Positions 10,609-18,704 of a DNA stretch of 64,000 nucleotides are shown piece after piece (the first letter of the stretch is position 1; each line of letters opens with the position of its first letter). The stretch spans positions 372,001-436,000 of the forward strand of contig NZ_JAARML010000002.1 of the NCBI RefSeq assembly GCF_011759375.1, written 5' to 3'. Made by a program: the position numbers and the translations under genes. Source of the DNA: Paraflavitalea devenefica. Its GTDB lineage: Bacteria; Bacteroidota; Bacteroidia; Chitinophagales; Chitinophagaceae. The notes beneath the pieces were generated by a model. That model saw only the letters and a program-made list of their open reading frames with translations. It ran no database searches and was not told where the DNA came from.

Positions 10609-13398
10609 ATGCAATTATCATTTAAAGACATCAAAGAAACGATACAGCTTCCTACCGGGCTTGGAAAGGAATTCGATGATTTTATCACTGCCCTGACCGT
10701 GCTGGAATCAGATGCCCGTAAACGGGGAATGAAAGAACAGGCGGCCTTTGTGGTGATCCGGAAAGTGTTGATGGATAAATCAGTACCTGCTAATGATTTT
10801 ACGGCATTTGACTGGGACAGGATATTCCCCGAATCAAAAGATATTAAGGTGCCCGATGAATGGGCCAAAGATAAAAGGCTGGCGGAGGTGATCAACCGTT
10901 TACGCAGAACAGGCAGTGTAAGGGTAGGAGAGCGGCGGGTGAATGTTAATTACCTGCTGGCAGGTATAGAAGCAAAGTTTAGCAATGCACCCGTATTATC
11001 ACCGCATGATAAGCTGGAGTTGGGTACCAGCCAGGAGCTGGCTTCTTTTCACGGTTCACTGGGGCATACGGTATTCAGCTATGTGCGGAAAGGATTCCAG
11101 GAGCCCGGAAAAGGGAGGGATAATAAACCCGATGGAGCGATGCTGGGGCTGTATTATTCCGAACTGTCCGGCGCCGATAAGCTGGGCGCTTTTGCAGATG
11201 CGGTGAGCATGGAATATAGTTTTGAGCATTCTATTGCCGCGAACCTGGTGGATTATTACACCGATACCGAAGGGCCCGTGAAATACAGCATCCGCAACTT
11301 TACGGAGAAGATGGGTTTCGGGCCGGTAAAAGATGGGGTGTTTGTGAATGATAACCCCGATACGCGCAAGAAACAGATCAATAAGATCGTGGGTGCAGCG
11401 TTTGTATTTGGCTTTGAAAATTATAAGAAGGAAGAGATTGAAAGAATAATAGTAGAGGGGTGGGACAATCCCATATACCAGGACTTTATATTGTCGGCAG
11501 AATACCTGTATGCCAGTTTCATAGACCTGGTGGTGATAGAGGTAGGCTTGCAGGTGGTGAAGCCTGCCATCTTAACCTGGAACAGGCTGGAGCCGCGGCC
11601 GCGCACCAATAATTTCAAGCGTGTGCTGCGTGCAGAAATCAGGGATGCATTGTGGATGTTATCGCGCCAATGGCAGATGGGCGAGTTTGCTGCTGAAGAT
11701 GCAGGTACCTGTGTAGAGATGCGGGTAGACATGCAAACCACAAAGCTGGGCAAGTATTCTTTACGTAAAGGTGCGCCCTATAATTTTGATAACAAGTTGC
11801 CCATGGAAGCTGTTGTGGAGCGGGAAAGGGTGCAGCCCGATCTTACCTTGCGACTGGAAATGGGCAAGCATTGGTTCAGGATACTGAAGGTGGCCCTGGA
11901 GGCTGACCCGACACCCATTTTGCCGGCCGTTATTACAGCTACGCTCAATGCCTTTAAGGCACATGCTTCTTTGCATTTTACGTTGCCATCTCCGGGCGGT
12001 GATCATCCTGACATTTACAGTGACCCACGCCTGCTGCAATGGTATGCAGCTATCAGTGGAGGACGGGCTATTGACGGCCATGTTTTGTACAGCGCGTTGA
12101 AGTTGGGCACGGCTGCAGCCTCCTATCTCAGTGCTCCCACACCTGCTATCACCACGCTGGTGAATAATGCTGGTAATGCTTTTGTGGCCTGGTTTGAGCA
12201 GATCTATAGTCAGCCTGCCGGTACAGCAAAGGCTGCCTGGGATGCTTCGCACCTGGAATACCAGTTTCATTGCTCAGCGGCCGACAGTGCATCCGCCACT
12301 ACTATTCTGGCAGCAGATGAATATGCTTCCGGGCACCTGGACTGGTACAATTTTGATGTGGAAACGAAAAGCAGTAATTACCATGCCGGCCTGACGGGCA
12401 ATTATGTACCGGATAGGGTAAACCGCCGGGTGATTACCATACTGCCCGGAGGAGTACAGTTTCCCGGTATGCCGCAGCCGCGCTGGTGGCAGTTTGAAGA
12501 TTATAAGGTAGACTTTGGTGGTATTAAGGCAGATACGACCGAGCCGGCTAAGTTGTTGCTGGCAGAGTTTGCACTGATCTACAGCAATGACTGGATGCTG
12601 GTGCCATTCAGGATTGATGTGGGCAGTATCTGCGCAGTGCAAAGCATTGTTGTAAAAGATATATTCGGGCAATACACCGAGGTGCGGGCAGCAGGGGCCG
12701 GTGATAGCAGCGACTGGCAGCGTTGGGCCATGTATAATCTTACCCGCAGGAATTATACAGGCGCCGCGGCAGATACAAGGTTGTTCGTTCCGCCGTCTAC
12801 GATCAAGGTCATGGAAAGCGACCCGCTTGAATCAGTGAGTTTGCTGCGTGATGAAATGGCCAACCTGGTATGGGGTATTGAAACGATTATTCCCGATGGA
12901 ACGGGTAGTGGTACAGAAGGGGCCGATGCCGCCCGCCGGTTATTCAGCTACCTGGAAAGCATAACAGTGGCGCCGCCGGTAACCCCCGTGGTGAACAATG
13001 ATGCGGCTGTAACCTATGAATTGGGCACACTGGTGCCGGAACACTGGATACCTTTTATACCAGTGCGACTGGATGCTGTAACGAGCCGCGAGATACAGTT
13101 GCGGCGGGCAGCTATGCCACGTATTATACCGGGCAGGGCAACAGAGCGTATCCGTCCGCGCACGGCCTTGCTGCGTACAGGGTATGATGCAGAAACTAAT
13201 ACCTGGAATGCCTACCATGTATATGAAGAAGAAGTGCTGCGCAGTGGTTCTATTGTGGAACGTACCTGGCAGCGTACACGCTGGATGGATGGTTCGGTAA
13301 TTACCTGGCTGGGACGCCGGAAATACACCGGTAAGGGAGAAGCCGACTCCGGCCTGGAATTCGATAATGTGAAGAACAAAGAACAGCAACAGGGTTAG
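10609..13398 (+). CDS. Conserved giant protein of unknown function (929 aa), two-part architecture
   Basis: Encodes 929 residues and ends the module. Residues from about 335 onward carry motifs I know from a widespread uncharacterised family: LTWNRLEPRPR, ALWMLSRQWQMGEFAAEDAG near 375, LRDEMANLVWGIE near 750, VPEHWIPFIPVRLD near 810, and a C-terminal EEEVLRSGSIVERTWQRTRW then TWLGRRKYTGKGEADSGLEFD. Residues 1-330 do not show these motifs and look like an added N-terminal region (HGSLGHTVFSYVRKGF, SGADKLGAFADAVSMEYSFEHS). No export signal. The start lies 30 bases after the previous stop. The stop overlaps by four bases the stop of the convergent methyltransferase gene. Function unknown. Confidence 0.8.
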   Translation: MQLSFKDIKETIQLPTGLGKEFDDFITALTVLESDARKRGMKEQAAFVVIRKVLMDKSVPANDFTAFDWDRIFPESKDIKVPDEWAKDKRLAEVINRLRRTGSVRVGERRVNVNYLLAGIEAKFSNAPVLSPHDKLELGTSQELASFHGSLGHTVFSYVRKGFQEPGKGRDNKPDGAMLGLYYSELSGADKLGAFADAVSMEYSFEHSIAANLVDYYTDTEGPVKYSIRNFTEKMGFGPVKDGVFVNDNPDTRKKQINKIVGAAFVFGFENYKKEEIERIIVEGWDNPIYQDFILSAEYLYASFIDLVVIEVGLQVVKPAILTWNRLEPRPRTNNFKRVLRAEIRDALWMLSRQWQMGEFAAEDAGTCVEMRVDMQTTKLGKYSLRKGAPYNFDNKLPMEAVVERERVQPDLTLRLEMGKHWFRILKVALEADPTPILPAVITATLNAFKAHASLHFTLPSPGGDHPDIYSDPRLLQWYAAISGGRAIDGHVLYSALKLGTAAASYLSAPTPAITTLVNNAGNAFVAWFEQIYSQPAGTAKAAWDASHLEYQFHCSAADSASATTILAADEYASGHLDWYNFDVETKSSNYHAGLTGNYVPDRVNRRVITILPGGVQFPGMPQPRWWQFEDYKVDFGGIKADTTEPAKLLLAEFALIYSNDWMLVPFRIDVGSICAVQSIVVKDIFGQYTEVRAAGAGDSSDWQRWAMYNLTRRNYTGAAADTRLFVPPSTIKVMESDPLESVSLLRDEMANLVWGIETIIPDGTGSGTEGADAARRLFSYLESITVAPPVTPVVNNDAAVTYELGTLVPEHWIPFIPVRLDAVTSREIQLRRAAMPRIIPGRATERIRPRTALLRTGYDAETNTWNAYHVYEEEVLRSGSIVERTWQRTRWMDGSVITWLGRRKYTGKGEADSGLEFDNVKNKEQQQG

Positions 13399-14138
13399 TG
13401 AACTTTACCCACCCGCATAAACAGCGGGAAATAAAAAGCGCGGGCTTCCACTTCAGGCCATATGGCCGGCAGGGTGTTGACCAATTCATCTACCGGGTTG
13501 TATCCATTGGCTTTGATAAAATGTTGTACACTCGACCAGGTGTTGAAATAACCCATCAGGTCTTCTTTGGTCCATTGTACTTCTATGCGCAATGCAGGCG
13601 CGGTTAATTCCTGATACGGAAATGCTACCGTAGTATAGGCTTCATCCACATACTTTCTTTCTGCATCCCAGTAAGGGCCTGTTTTCCCCCGGTAAAAATC
13701 ATGTATGAGCGTATTGAGGTTGGTGTATTCACTTTGGATGAGGCTATAGCCCCAGATTGCGATGAGGGCATCCGGTTTGGCCACCCGCTTTGCTTCCCGG
13801 CTGAAAGCCTCAAAATCAAACCAATGATAAGCCTGCGCCACGGTAATAAGGTCAATGCTGTTAGCTGGGATGCCGGAGGCGTCGGCAGGCGCTACGAAAT
13901 AGGTGATCTTTTCATGCGGTGTGGCCTGCTCCAATTGTTTTTCGCTGATATCGGTGGCAAATACTTTGTCGAAATAGCGGGTCAGTTCAAGGGCTGCCTG
14001 ACCATTGCCGGTAGCACAATCCCAGGCAGTGTTGTGCTGCGCTACCAATGACACCAGGTGGTCATACAAAGCGCGGGGATACACGGGACGATACCGCGCA
14101 TAAGTAGCTGCCTGCTGTGAAAAGAGATCTTTTGCCAT
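13395..14138 (-). CDS. Class I SAM-dependent methyltransferase
   Basis: A 247-residue protein starting MAKDLFSQQAATYARYRPVYP, the usual opening of methyltransferase type 11 proteins in this phylum. The Rossmann motif I reads WDCATGNGQAALEL near residue 42, followed by acidic motif ATDISEKQL and post-motif IDLITVAQAYHWFDFEAF, so it should bind S-adenosylmethionine; the methyl acceptor cannot be read. The start at 14138 was chosen over a longer frame because it matches the family N-terminus and lies one base after the rpe stop. Last gene of a TPR-rpe-methyltransferase transcription unit; its stop overlaps the stop of the convergent 929-aa gene. Confidence 0.85.
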   Translation of the reverse strand: MAKDLFSQQAATYARYRPVYPRALYDHLVSLVAQHNTAWDCATGNGQAALELTRYFDKVFATDISEKQLEQATPHEKITYFVAPADASGIPANSIDLITVAQAYHWFDFEAFSREAKRVAKPDALIAIWGYSLIQSEYTNLNTLIHDFYRGKTGPYWDAERKYVDEAYTTVAFPYQELTAPALRIEVQWTKEDLMGYFNTWSSVQHFIKANGYNPVDELVNTLPAIWPEVEARAFYFPLFMRVGKVH

Positions 14139-14139
14139 G

Positions 14140-14790
14140 TTACACAATGTGTTTGAGCGCACGGATGGTCGCTTTCGGGTCAGCCGACTTAAATACGGTA
14201 CTACCTGCCACCAGCACATCGGCGCCGGCCCGTACAATGCTGGCTGCATTGTTGAGCGTTATACCGCCGTCAATTTCAATCTTTGTATTCAGGCCCTGGT
14301 TATCAATCATGCGGCGCAGTTCCTTTATCTTTTGTAAGGTATGGAGAATAAAAGACTGTCCGCCAAAGCCGGGATTCACACTCATCAGCAATACCATATC
14401 AATATCGTGCAGGATATCTTTCAGGCTGTCTACCGGTGTGTGCGGATTGAGGGATACGCCTGCCTGCATGCCCAGTGATTTGATCTGTTGCACATTCCTG
14501 TGCAGGTGGGTGCAGGCCTCTATATGCACCGTGAGCATATCGGCCCCTGCTTTTTTAAAGGCTTCTGCATACCGCTCCGGCTGTACGATCATGAGGTGTA
14601 CGTCGCAGGTCTTTTGGGTAGTGGTACGGATCTGTTCTATCACCGGCAGTCCAAAACTGATATTGGGAACAAATACTCCGTCCATCACATCAAGGTGAAA
14701 CCAGTCGGCCTCACTTTCATTCAGCATCGTACATTCGTCCTGCAGGTGCAGGAAATCGGCTGCTAACAGGGATGGCGCTACAATGGGCAT
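14140..14790 (-). CDS. rpe: Ribulose-phosphate 3-epimerase
   Basis: A 216-residue TIM-barrel enzyme that interconverts ribulose 5-phosphate and xylulose 5-phosphate in the cytoplasmic pentose phosphate pathway. Family motifs are all present: APSLLAADF at the N-terminus, HLDVMDGVFVPNISFG with the metal-binding His and catalytic Asp, DVHLMI, MSVNPGFGGQSF, and EIDGGI with the second catalytic Asp, then VAGSTVF for phosphate binding. Length is typical. It follows the TPR lipoprotein gene by 42 bases and is followed by the methyltransferase after one base, so the three are probably co-transcribed. Confidence 0.96.
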   Translation of the reverse strand: MPIVAPSLLAADFLHLQDECTMLNESEADWFHLDVMDGVFVPNISFGLPVIEQIRTTTQKTCDVHLMIVQPERYAEAFKKAGADMLTVHIEACTHLHRNVQQIKSLGMQAGVSLNPHTPVDSLKDILHDIDMVLLMSVNPGFGGQSFILHTLQKIKELRRMIDNQGLNTKIEIDGGITLNNAASIVRAGADVLVAGSTVFKSADPKATIRALKHIV

Positions 14791-14832
14791 ATGGTGAAGT
14801 TGATAATTTACAATTACAGGTTGGCAGATTGT

Positions 14833-15834
14833 TTAATCTTTCAACCGTCTGATCCCTTCCCGGGCTTCTGTAAAATCCTTATCTAAAGACAGTGCCCGCA
14901 TGTAATTTTCCAGGGCTTCGTCTTTCCGGTTAGTGGCTTCGTAGCAGCGACCCATCCAGAAGTAGGCATCGGGACTGGTATTGGATACGGTAACTGCCAT
15001 GCGAAACACTCCCAAAGCCTCGTTGTATTGTTTTTGCTCGTAGAGCACAATGCCTTTTTCAATATAGGCATCCGTAAACTTCCAGTTGCGTTTAATACAT
15101 TCCTCAAACTGTTCCAGGGCTGCAGCGTATTGTTTCGTGTCGGAATAATAGGCGCCTTTCAGGAAAGTAGCTTCATTAATGAAAGTAGTATCACGGGCGA
15201 TCAGTTGATCACAAAGCTGCAGGGCAGCAGGATTTTTAGTAGCTGCATACAGGTTGGCCAGCGCCAGCCCGGTATAGTTGACAGGTTGCAGGGCATAGGA
15301 CCGCTCCATGGCCTGTATGGCGGCGGGCGTATCTTTTAGCTGAACCAGCAGGGTACCTTTTTCGAACCAGGTCTCAAAGTCGAGGGAGTCCTTTGTCAAT
15401 AGCTGGTTGTATTGGTCCAGCGCTTCCTCCGTGGCGCCCACCTGGGCATATACTTCACTCAGGCGGCGGCTGAAGGCGGTGGAAGACGGGTATTTTTCAA
15501 TACACTGTTTTAGCAGTTTGACCGCTGTGGCGGGCGAATCTACCAGCATTAAATTGTTAATGTATTGCAGGGCAGTACCTTCATTAGGAGCCAGTTGCCA
15601 GGCGGTGGCATAATCGGCATTGGCCAGCTCATGCTGGTTATTTTGTGAAAGACGGACACCCCTTGCCAGGTACAGGTCGGCATTTTGCGGGGCGGCCTTA
15701 ATACTATCTGTCAGGCCTGCATAGGGTGGTTTCGACAATAGCTGTTCCCGGTTCTTTCCTGGATTGTCCGCATCACAACCAGCTAATAATAAACCCATGA
15801 GTGAGCACCAGATAAAATTCCTTCTCTTGATCAT
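14833..15834 (-). CDS. TPR-repeat lipoprotein
   Basis: A 333-residue protein with a lipoprotein signal peptide (MGLLLAGC, lipidated Cys20), so it is probably anchored in the inner or outer membrane. The rest is a series of tetratricopeptide repeats from about residue 50 to the end, for example PDAYFWMGRCYEATNRKDEALENYMRALSLD. TPR proteins are protein-interaction scaffolds; the partner is not evident. It is first in the unit with rpe and a methyltransferase. A TAGTTTTG -7 box lies only four bases before the ATG, suggesting a leaderless transcript. Divergent from the PD40 gene. Confidence 0.85.
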   Translation of the reverse strand: MIKRRNFIWCSLMGLLLAGCDADNPGKNREQLLSKPPYAGLTDSIKAAPQNADLYLARGVRLSQNNQHELANADYATAWQLAPNEGTALQYINNLMLVDSPATAVKLLKQCIEKYPSSTAFSRRLSEVYAQVGATEEALDQYNQLLTKDSLDFETWFEKGTLLVQLKDTPAAIQAMERSYALQPVNYTGLALANLYAATKNPAALQLCDQLIARDTTFINEATFLKGAYYSDTKQYAAALEQFEECIKRNWKFTDAYIEKGIVLYEQKQYNEALGVFRMAVTVSNTSPDAYFWMGRCYEATNRKDEALENYMRALSLDKDFTEAREGIRRLKD

Positions 15835-15838
15835 ATAT

Positions 15839-15846
15839 CAAAACTA
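15839..15846 (-). promoter_or_regulatory. -7 box for the TPR lipoprotein gene
   Basis: On the minus strand this reads TAGTTTTG, a perfect match to the Bacteroidota -7 consensus TAnnTTTG, four bases before the ATG at 15834. No TTG at the expected -33 distance was found. If used, the mRNA would be essentially leaderless. Confidence 0.45.
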
Positions 15847-15906
15847 ACCGTTTTTGGGGGATGTCGCTTATGACAATATTCTGACAAAAAAGGACATCCG
15901 CCAAAA

Positions 15907-15914
15907 TACCTTTG
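15907..15914 (+). promoter_or_regulatory. -7 box for the PD40 propeller gene
   Basis: TACCTTTG matches the Bacteroidota -7 consensus and lies 40 bases before the ATG at 15955. The -33 element is weak (CTG 23 bases upstream). Confidence 0.4.
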
Positions 15915-15954
15915 CTCCCGCTGTGTCTCAGCAGGTGGATTAAAAAATAATACA

Positions 15955-17061
15955 ATGAAAAAACTCCTTTCCTTACTACTGGCAGGCTTGCTGGTCTTCC
16001 TGGCCATCACTGCCTTTAAGACCCCCACATCATCAGTTATTGCTAATACGCCTGCTGCCGATACCCTGCAGTACCCCGAAGAAACACATTTTAAGAATAT
16101 TCAGCAACTTACTTTTGGCGGCGATAATGCAGAAGCCTATTTCAGCTATGATGGCAAATACCTCATTTTCCAGCGTACCAATGCCAAAGATGGCATTGCC
16201 TGCGACCAGATGTTTATTGGCAAAGTTCCTGCCAATGGCGAAAAGTTTGACTACAAACTGGTGAGTACCGGTAAAGGGCGTACTACCTGCGGCTTTTTTA
16301 CCAAAGATGGCAAGCATGTGATCTATGCTTCTACCCACCTGGGCAGTGCAGATTGTCCGCCTGTGCCAGACCGCTCCAAATACGGCAATAAGTATATATG
16401 GCCTTTGTATGCCAGCTTTGATATTTTCATGGCCGACCTGGATGGCAAGATCGTAAAACAGCTTACGAAGTCGGCAGGGTATGATGCGGAAGCCACGCTT
16501 TCCCCTGATGGCAGTAAAATGATCTATACCAGTGTAAAGGATGGCGATATTGAGTTGTACATGATGGACCTGAAGAGCGGTAAGGAAAAACGCATCACAC
16601 ATACCCTGGGTTATGACGGTGGCGCCTGGTTTAGTCCTGATGGAAAAAAGATCATCTGGCGCGCTTCCCGTCCCCAAACCGAAGCAGCTATCAAAGAATA
16701 CAAAAACCTGCTGGCCGAAAACCTTGTAGCGCCTACCAGCATGGAAGTATGGGTGGCCAATGCAGATGGCAGCAATGCCCGCCAGGTTACTGCTTACGGA
16801 CAGGCCAACTGGGCGCCTGCCTTTATGCCTGATAGCAAGCGTATTATTTTTGCTTCCAACCACGAATATAAAAGAGGCTTTCCCTTCAACCTGTACACGA
16901 TCCATGAAGATGGCACTAACCTTCAAAAGATCAGCCGGGATAAGGGATTCGATGCCTTCCCCATGTTCAGTCCCAATGGTAAGAAGTTCGTCTTCTGCAG
17001 CAACCGCAATAATGGCGGCACCCGGGATACCAATGTATTTATTGCAGATTGGGAGGAGTAA
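15955..17061 (+). CDS. Exported PD40/TolB-type beta-propeller protein
   Basis: A 368-residue protein with an N-terminal signal peptide (KKLLSLLLAGLLVFLAITAF). The body has WD40-like beta-propeller (PD40) blades of the TolB type, seen as repeats of the form SPDGSKMIYTS, SPDGKKIIWRAS, MPDSKRIIFASN and SPNGKKFVFCSN. Such proteins are periplasmic or outer-membrane-associated interaction modules; some resemble the non-catalytic propeller of prolyl oligopeptidases, but no peptidase domain is present here. It is transcribed alone, divergent from the TPR gene, and followed by a palindromic repeat. The specific partner is unknown. Confidence 0.85.
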   Translation: MKKLLSLLLAGLLVFLAITAFKTPTSSVIANTPAADTLQYPEETHFKNIQQLTFGGDNAEAYFSYDGKYLIFQRTNAKDGIACDQMFIGKVPANGEKFDYKLVSTGKGRTTCGFFTKDGKHVIYASTHLGSADCPPVPDRSKYGNKYIWPLYASFDIFMADLDGKIVKQLTKSAGYDAEATLSPDGSKMIYTSVKDGDIELYMMDLKSGKEKRITHTLGYDGGAWFSPDGKKIIWRASRPQTEAAIKEYKNLLAENLVAPTSMEVWVANADGSNARQVTAYGQANWAPAFMPDSKRIIFASNHEYKRGFPFNLYTIHEDGTNLQKISRDKGFDAFPMFSPNGKKFVFCSNRNNGGTRDTNVFIADWEE

Positions 17062-17077
17062 CTAATGCTGTCAGGCT

Positions 17078-17108
17078 GAGCCTGTCGAAGGGTGGCTTCG
17101 ACAGGCTC
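17078..17108. repeat. Interspersed palindrome (GAGCCTGTCGAAG arms)
   Basis: Perfect 13-base inverted repeat GAGCCTGTCGAAG / CTTCGACAGGCTC around a five-base loop, followed by a CCCGCAGAGCGGG-like second palindrome near 17109-17121. It sits just after the PD40 gene. This motif is familiar as a dispersed intergenic repeat in Bacteroidota genomes (recollection). It could also act as a transcript-end hairpin. Confidence 0.75.
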
Positions 17109-17209
17109 CCCGCAGAGCGGGACAAGCAGGGTGACATTTGTTACTTTAATTGCGTTTTGCGTTGTAGCTTTGGCCGGATTTTGAAATTCTTCCATCCAAA
17201 TCTTCAATT

Positions 17210-17680
17210 ATGTACGACGGTCTGGTCCATTTACACAACATACTTCGTTGGGTCATCTTTATTTTATTGCTGGTGGCTATCTTCCGTCACCTCGCCGGTA
17301 TGAATCAAAAGCGTGCGGTGAGCGCCGGCGATAAAAAGGTAGACCTGTTCCTGATGATTGCGGCACATATTACCCTGGTGCTTGGATTGATCCAATGGTC
17401 TGTAGGTGATTTTGGATTTAACTTCATCCGGGCGGCAGGCATGGGCGCAGTGATGAAGAATAGTGCTATGCGATTCTGGGCTATTGAGCACATCACTGGT
17501 ATGCTCATTGCCATTGTGCTCATCACCATTGGCCGTGGTAAAGTAAAAAGGGCTGTTGACTATACTGCTCATAAGAAAGCCTTCTGGTTCTTTGTGATCG
17601 CGCTTATTTTCATCCTGGCTTCTGTGCCCTGGCCTTTCCGCGAAGCAATAGCCAGGCCCTGGTTCCCTGGTATGCACTAA
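17210..17680 (+). CDS. Small four-helix membrane protein, cytochrome b-like
   Basis: A 156-residue integral membrane protein with four predicted transmembrane helices (about residues 10-28, 48-66, 88-110 and 126-144). Histidines occur in or near the helices (HLHNILRW, FRHLAG, AAHITLVLG, IEHITGM), a pattern that leads databases to label this Bacteroidota family cytochrome B; heme binding is not demonstrated. The second stop is followed by a hairpin with a T-run. No operon partner. The molecular role is unknown. Confidence 0.7.
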   Translation: MYDGLVHLHNILRWVIFILLLVAIFRHLAGMNQKRAVSAGDKKVDLFLMIAAHITLVLGLIQWSVGDFGFNFIRAAGMGAVMKNSAMRFWAIEHITGMLIAIVLITIGRGKVKRAVDYTAHKKAFWFFVIALIFILASVPWPFREAIARPWFPGMH

Positions 17681-17702
17681 TATTAATATAAAAAGCTGTT
17701 GG

Positions 17703-17755
17703 CCATTAGGTATTAGCGGTTAGCTTAGGCTACTCCAATACCTAATGGCTTTTTT
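17703..17755 (+). terminator. Rho-independent terminator after the cytochrome b-like gene
   Basis: Twelve-base inverted repeat CCATTAGGTATT / AATACCTAATGG with a 22-base loop, followed by C and TTTTTT. A second, looser repeat (GGCTAAAAGCC, AGCTGACAGCT) continues to about 17795. Confidence 0.6.
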
Positions 17756-17799
17756 ATGGCTAAAAGCCAACGGCTAATAGCTGACAGCTTTCTTCATGG

Positions 17800-18522
17800 C
17801 TATATTTTCGTGATGATATAGTACATTTTCCCAAGAGGAATTACCCGCTTGAGCACTTTACCGCTTGATTTTTCTATCCAGGTCATCATATCGGTTATAT
17901 TTCCGGCATTCCCCGTTTTGGCCACATAGCACCAGGCAGGCCCTCCTGTTGTAGTAAGCATATCTTCTCCTATATATTCCACTTTCCAGGGGTCCATGCC
18001 ATGCTGTTCAAATGTGTAGGCGTTGATGGTGGCGCTAAAGCCTTTCTTATAGGGTAGTAATCCAAATAAATATTCCAGCAGGTTGGAATCGAAATAACCT
18101 TCCTCCATTTTGTGCAGGGTATCTGTTTTCCTGCCTCCTTTATCGGCTATGGCATGTACTTCCCGGGCGCGGAAATCAAGGTCCATCTTCATAAAGTGGG
18201 GTGTGGTAACCATACGCATGCGCACGGGCGACAGGGTATGGAGGTTGGCAATGGTAGAATCGAGCAGGATGCGGCCATCGGGAAATTGGTATTCCTGCGT
18301 GAGTATGACCCAGCCCCGGGTTTTGTTGACAGCTATCGTATGCAGGCAGGTAAACTCGCTCAAGGTTTTGCCTGCTGAATCAGTGGTCACGATCTTGTAG
18401 TGTGTAACGTCGGGCCTGATCAACTCATAGCGGATGGAGGGGTCGCCTGTTTTCAGTACAGACTGGCACCGGGTTATATAGGTAAGCAGTAAGAGCATGG
18501 CTAATAATAAAAACCTGTCCAT
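17800..18522 (-). CDS. Exported protein of unknown function, DUF3108-like
   Basis: A 240-residue protein starting MDRFLLLAMLLLLTYITRCQS, a signal peptide that could be a lipoprotein signal (Cys19) or a cleaved one. The longer frame was rejected because its first 60 residues have no export or domain character. The mature part is a beta-rich lipid-binding-like fold pattern (RYELIRPDVTHYKIVTTDSAGKT, YLFGLLPYKKGFSATINAY, TWIEKSSGKVLKRVIPL) resembling DUF3108-type periplasmic proteins; this is a weak resemblance. It converges on the membrane protein gene and is divergent from the first LytS kinase. Function unknown. Confidence 0.65.
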   Translation of the reverse strand: MDRFLLLAMLLLLTYITRCQSVLKTGDPSIRYELIRPDVTHYKIVTTDSAGKTLSEFTCLHTIAVNKTRGWVILTQEYQFPDGRILLDSTIANLHTLSPVRMRMVTTPHFMKMDLDFRAREVHAIADKGGRKTDTLHKMEEGYFDSNLLEYLFGLLPYKKGFSATINAYTFEQHGMDPWKVEYIGEDMLTTTGGPAWCYVAKTGNAGNITDMMTWIEKSSGKVLKRVIPLGKMYYIITKI

Positions 18523-18690
18523 AATGGTTATTTTTAGGATACAAAAATGGATAGCCTGCCGGAGGGCAACAAACACATTCAACCGGGCAGCTCGTTTTTT
18601 CAATGCCTGCTGTGGTTGATTAAATACCTGCAACCATTGAAGAAAGGGGGTTATTGGTTGAAACCGGCAGGGGAGCAATACGGGGCGAAC

Positions 18691-18698
18691 TAAATTTG
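18691..18698 (+). promoter_or_regulatory. -7 box for the first kinase gene
   Basis: TAAATTTG, a perfect TAnnTTTG box, ends six bases before the ATG at 18705. No TTG lies 19-21 bases upstream. It implies a very short or absent leader. Confidence 0.4.
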
Positions 18699-18704
18699 AC
18701 ACGT

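Noticed and set aside
1..13398. Interpretation of the giant module as phage or contractile injection genes
   Set aside because: No sheath, tube, baseplate or ATPase motif was seen within the window; such genes might lie upstream but cannot be claimed.
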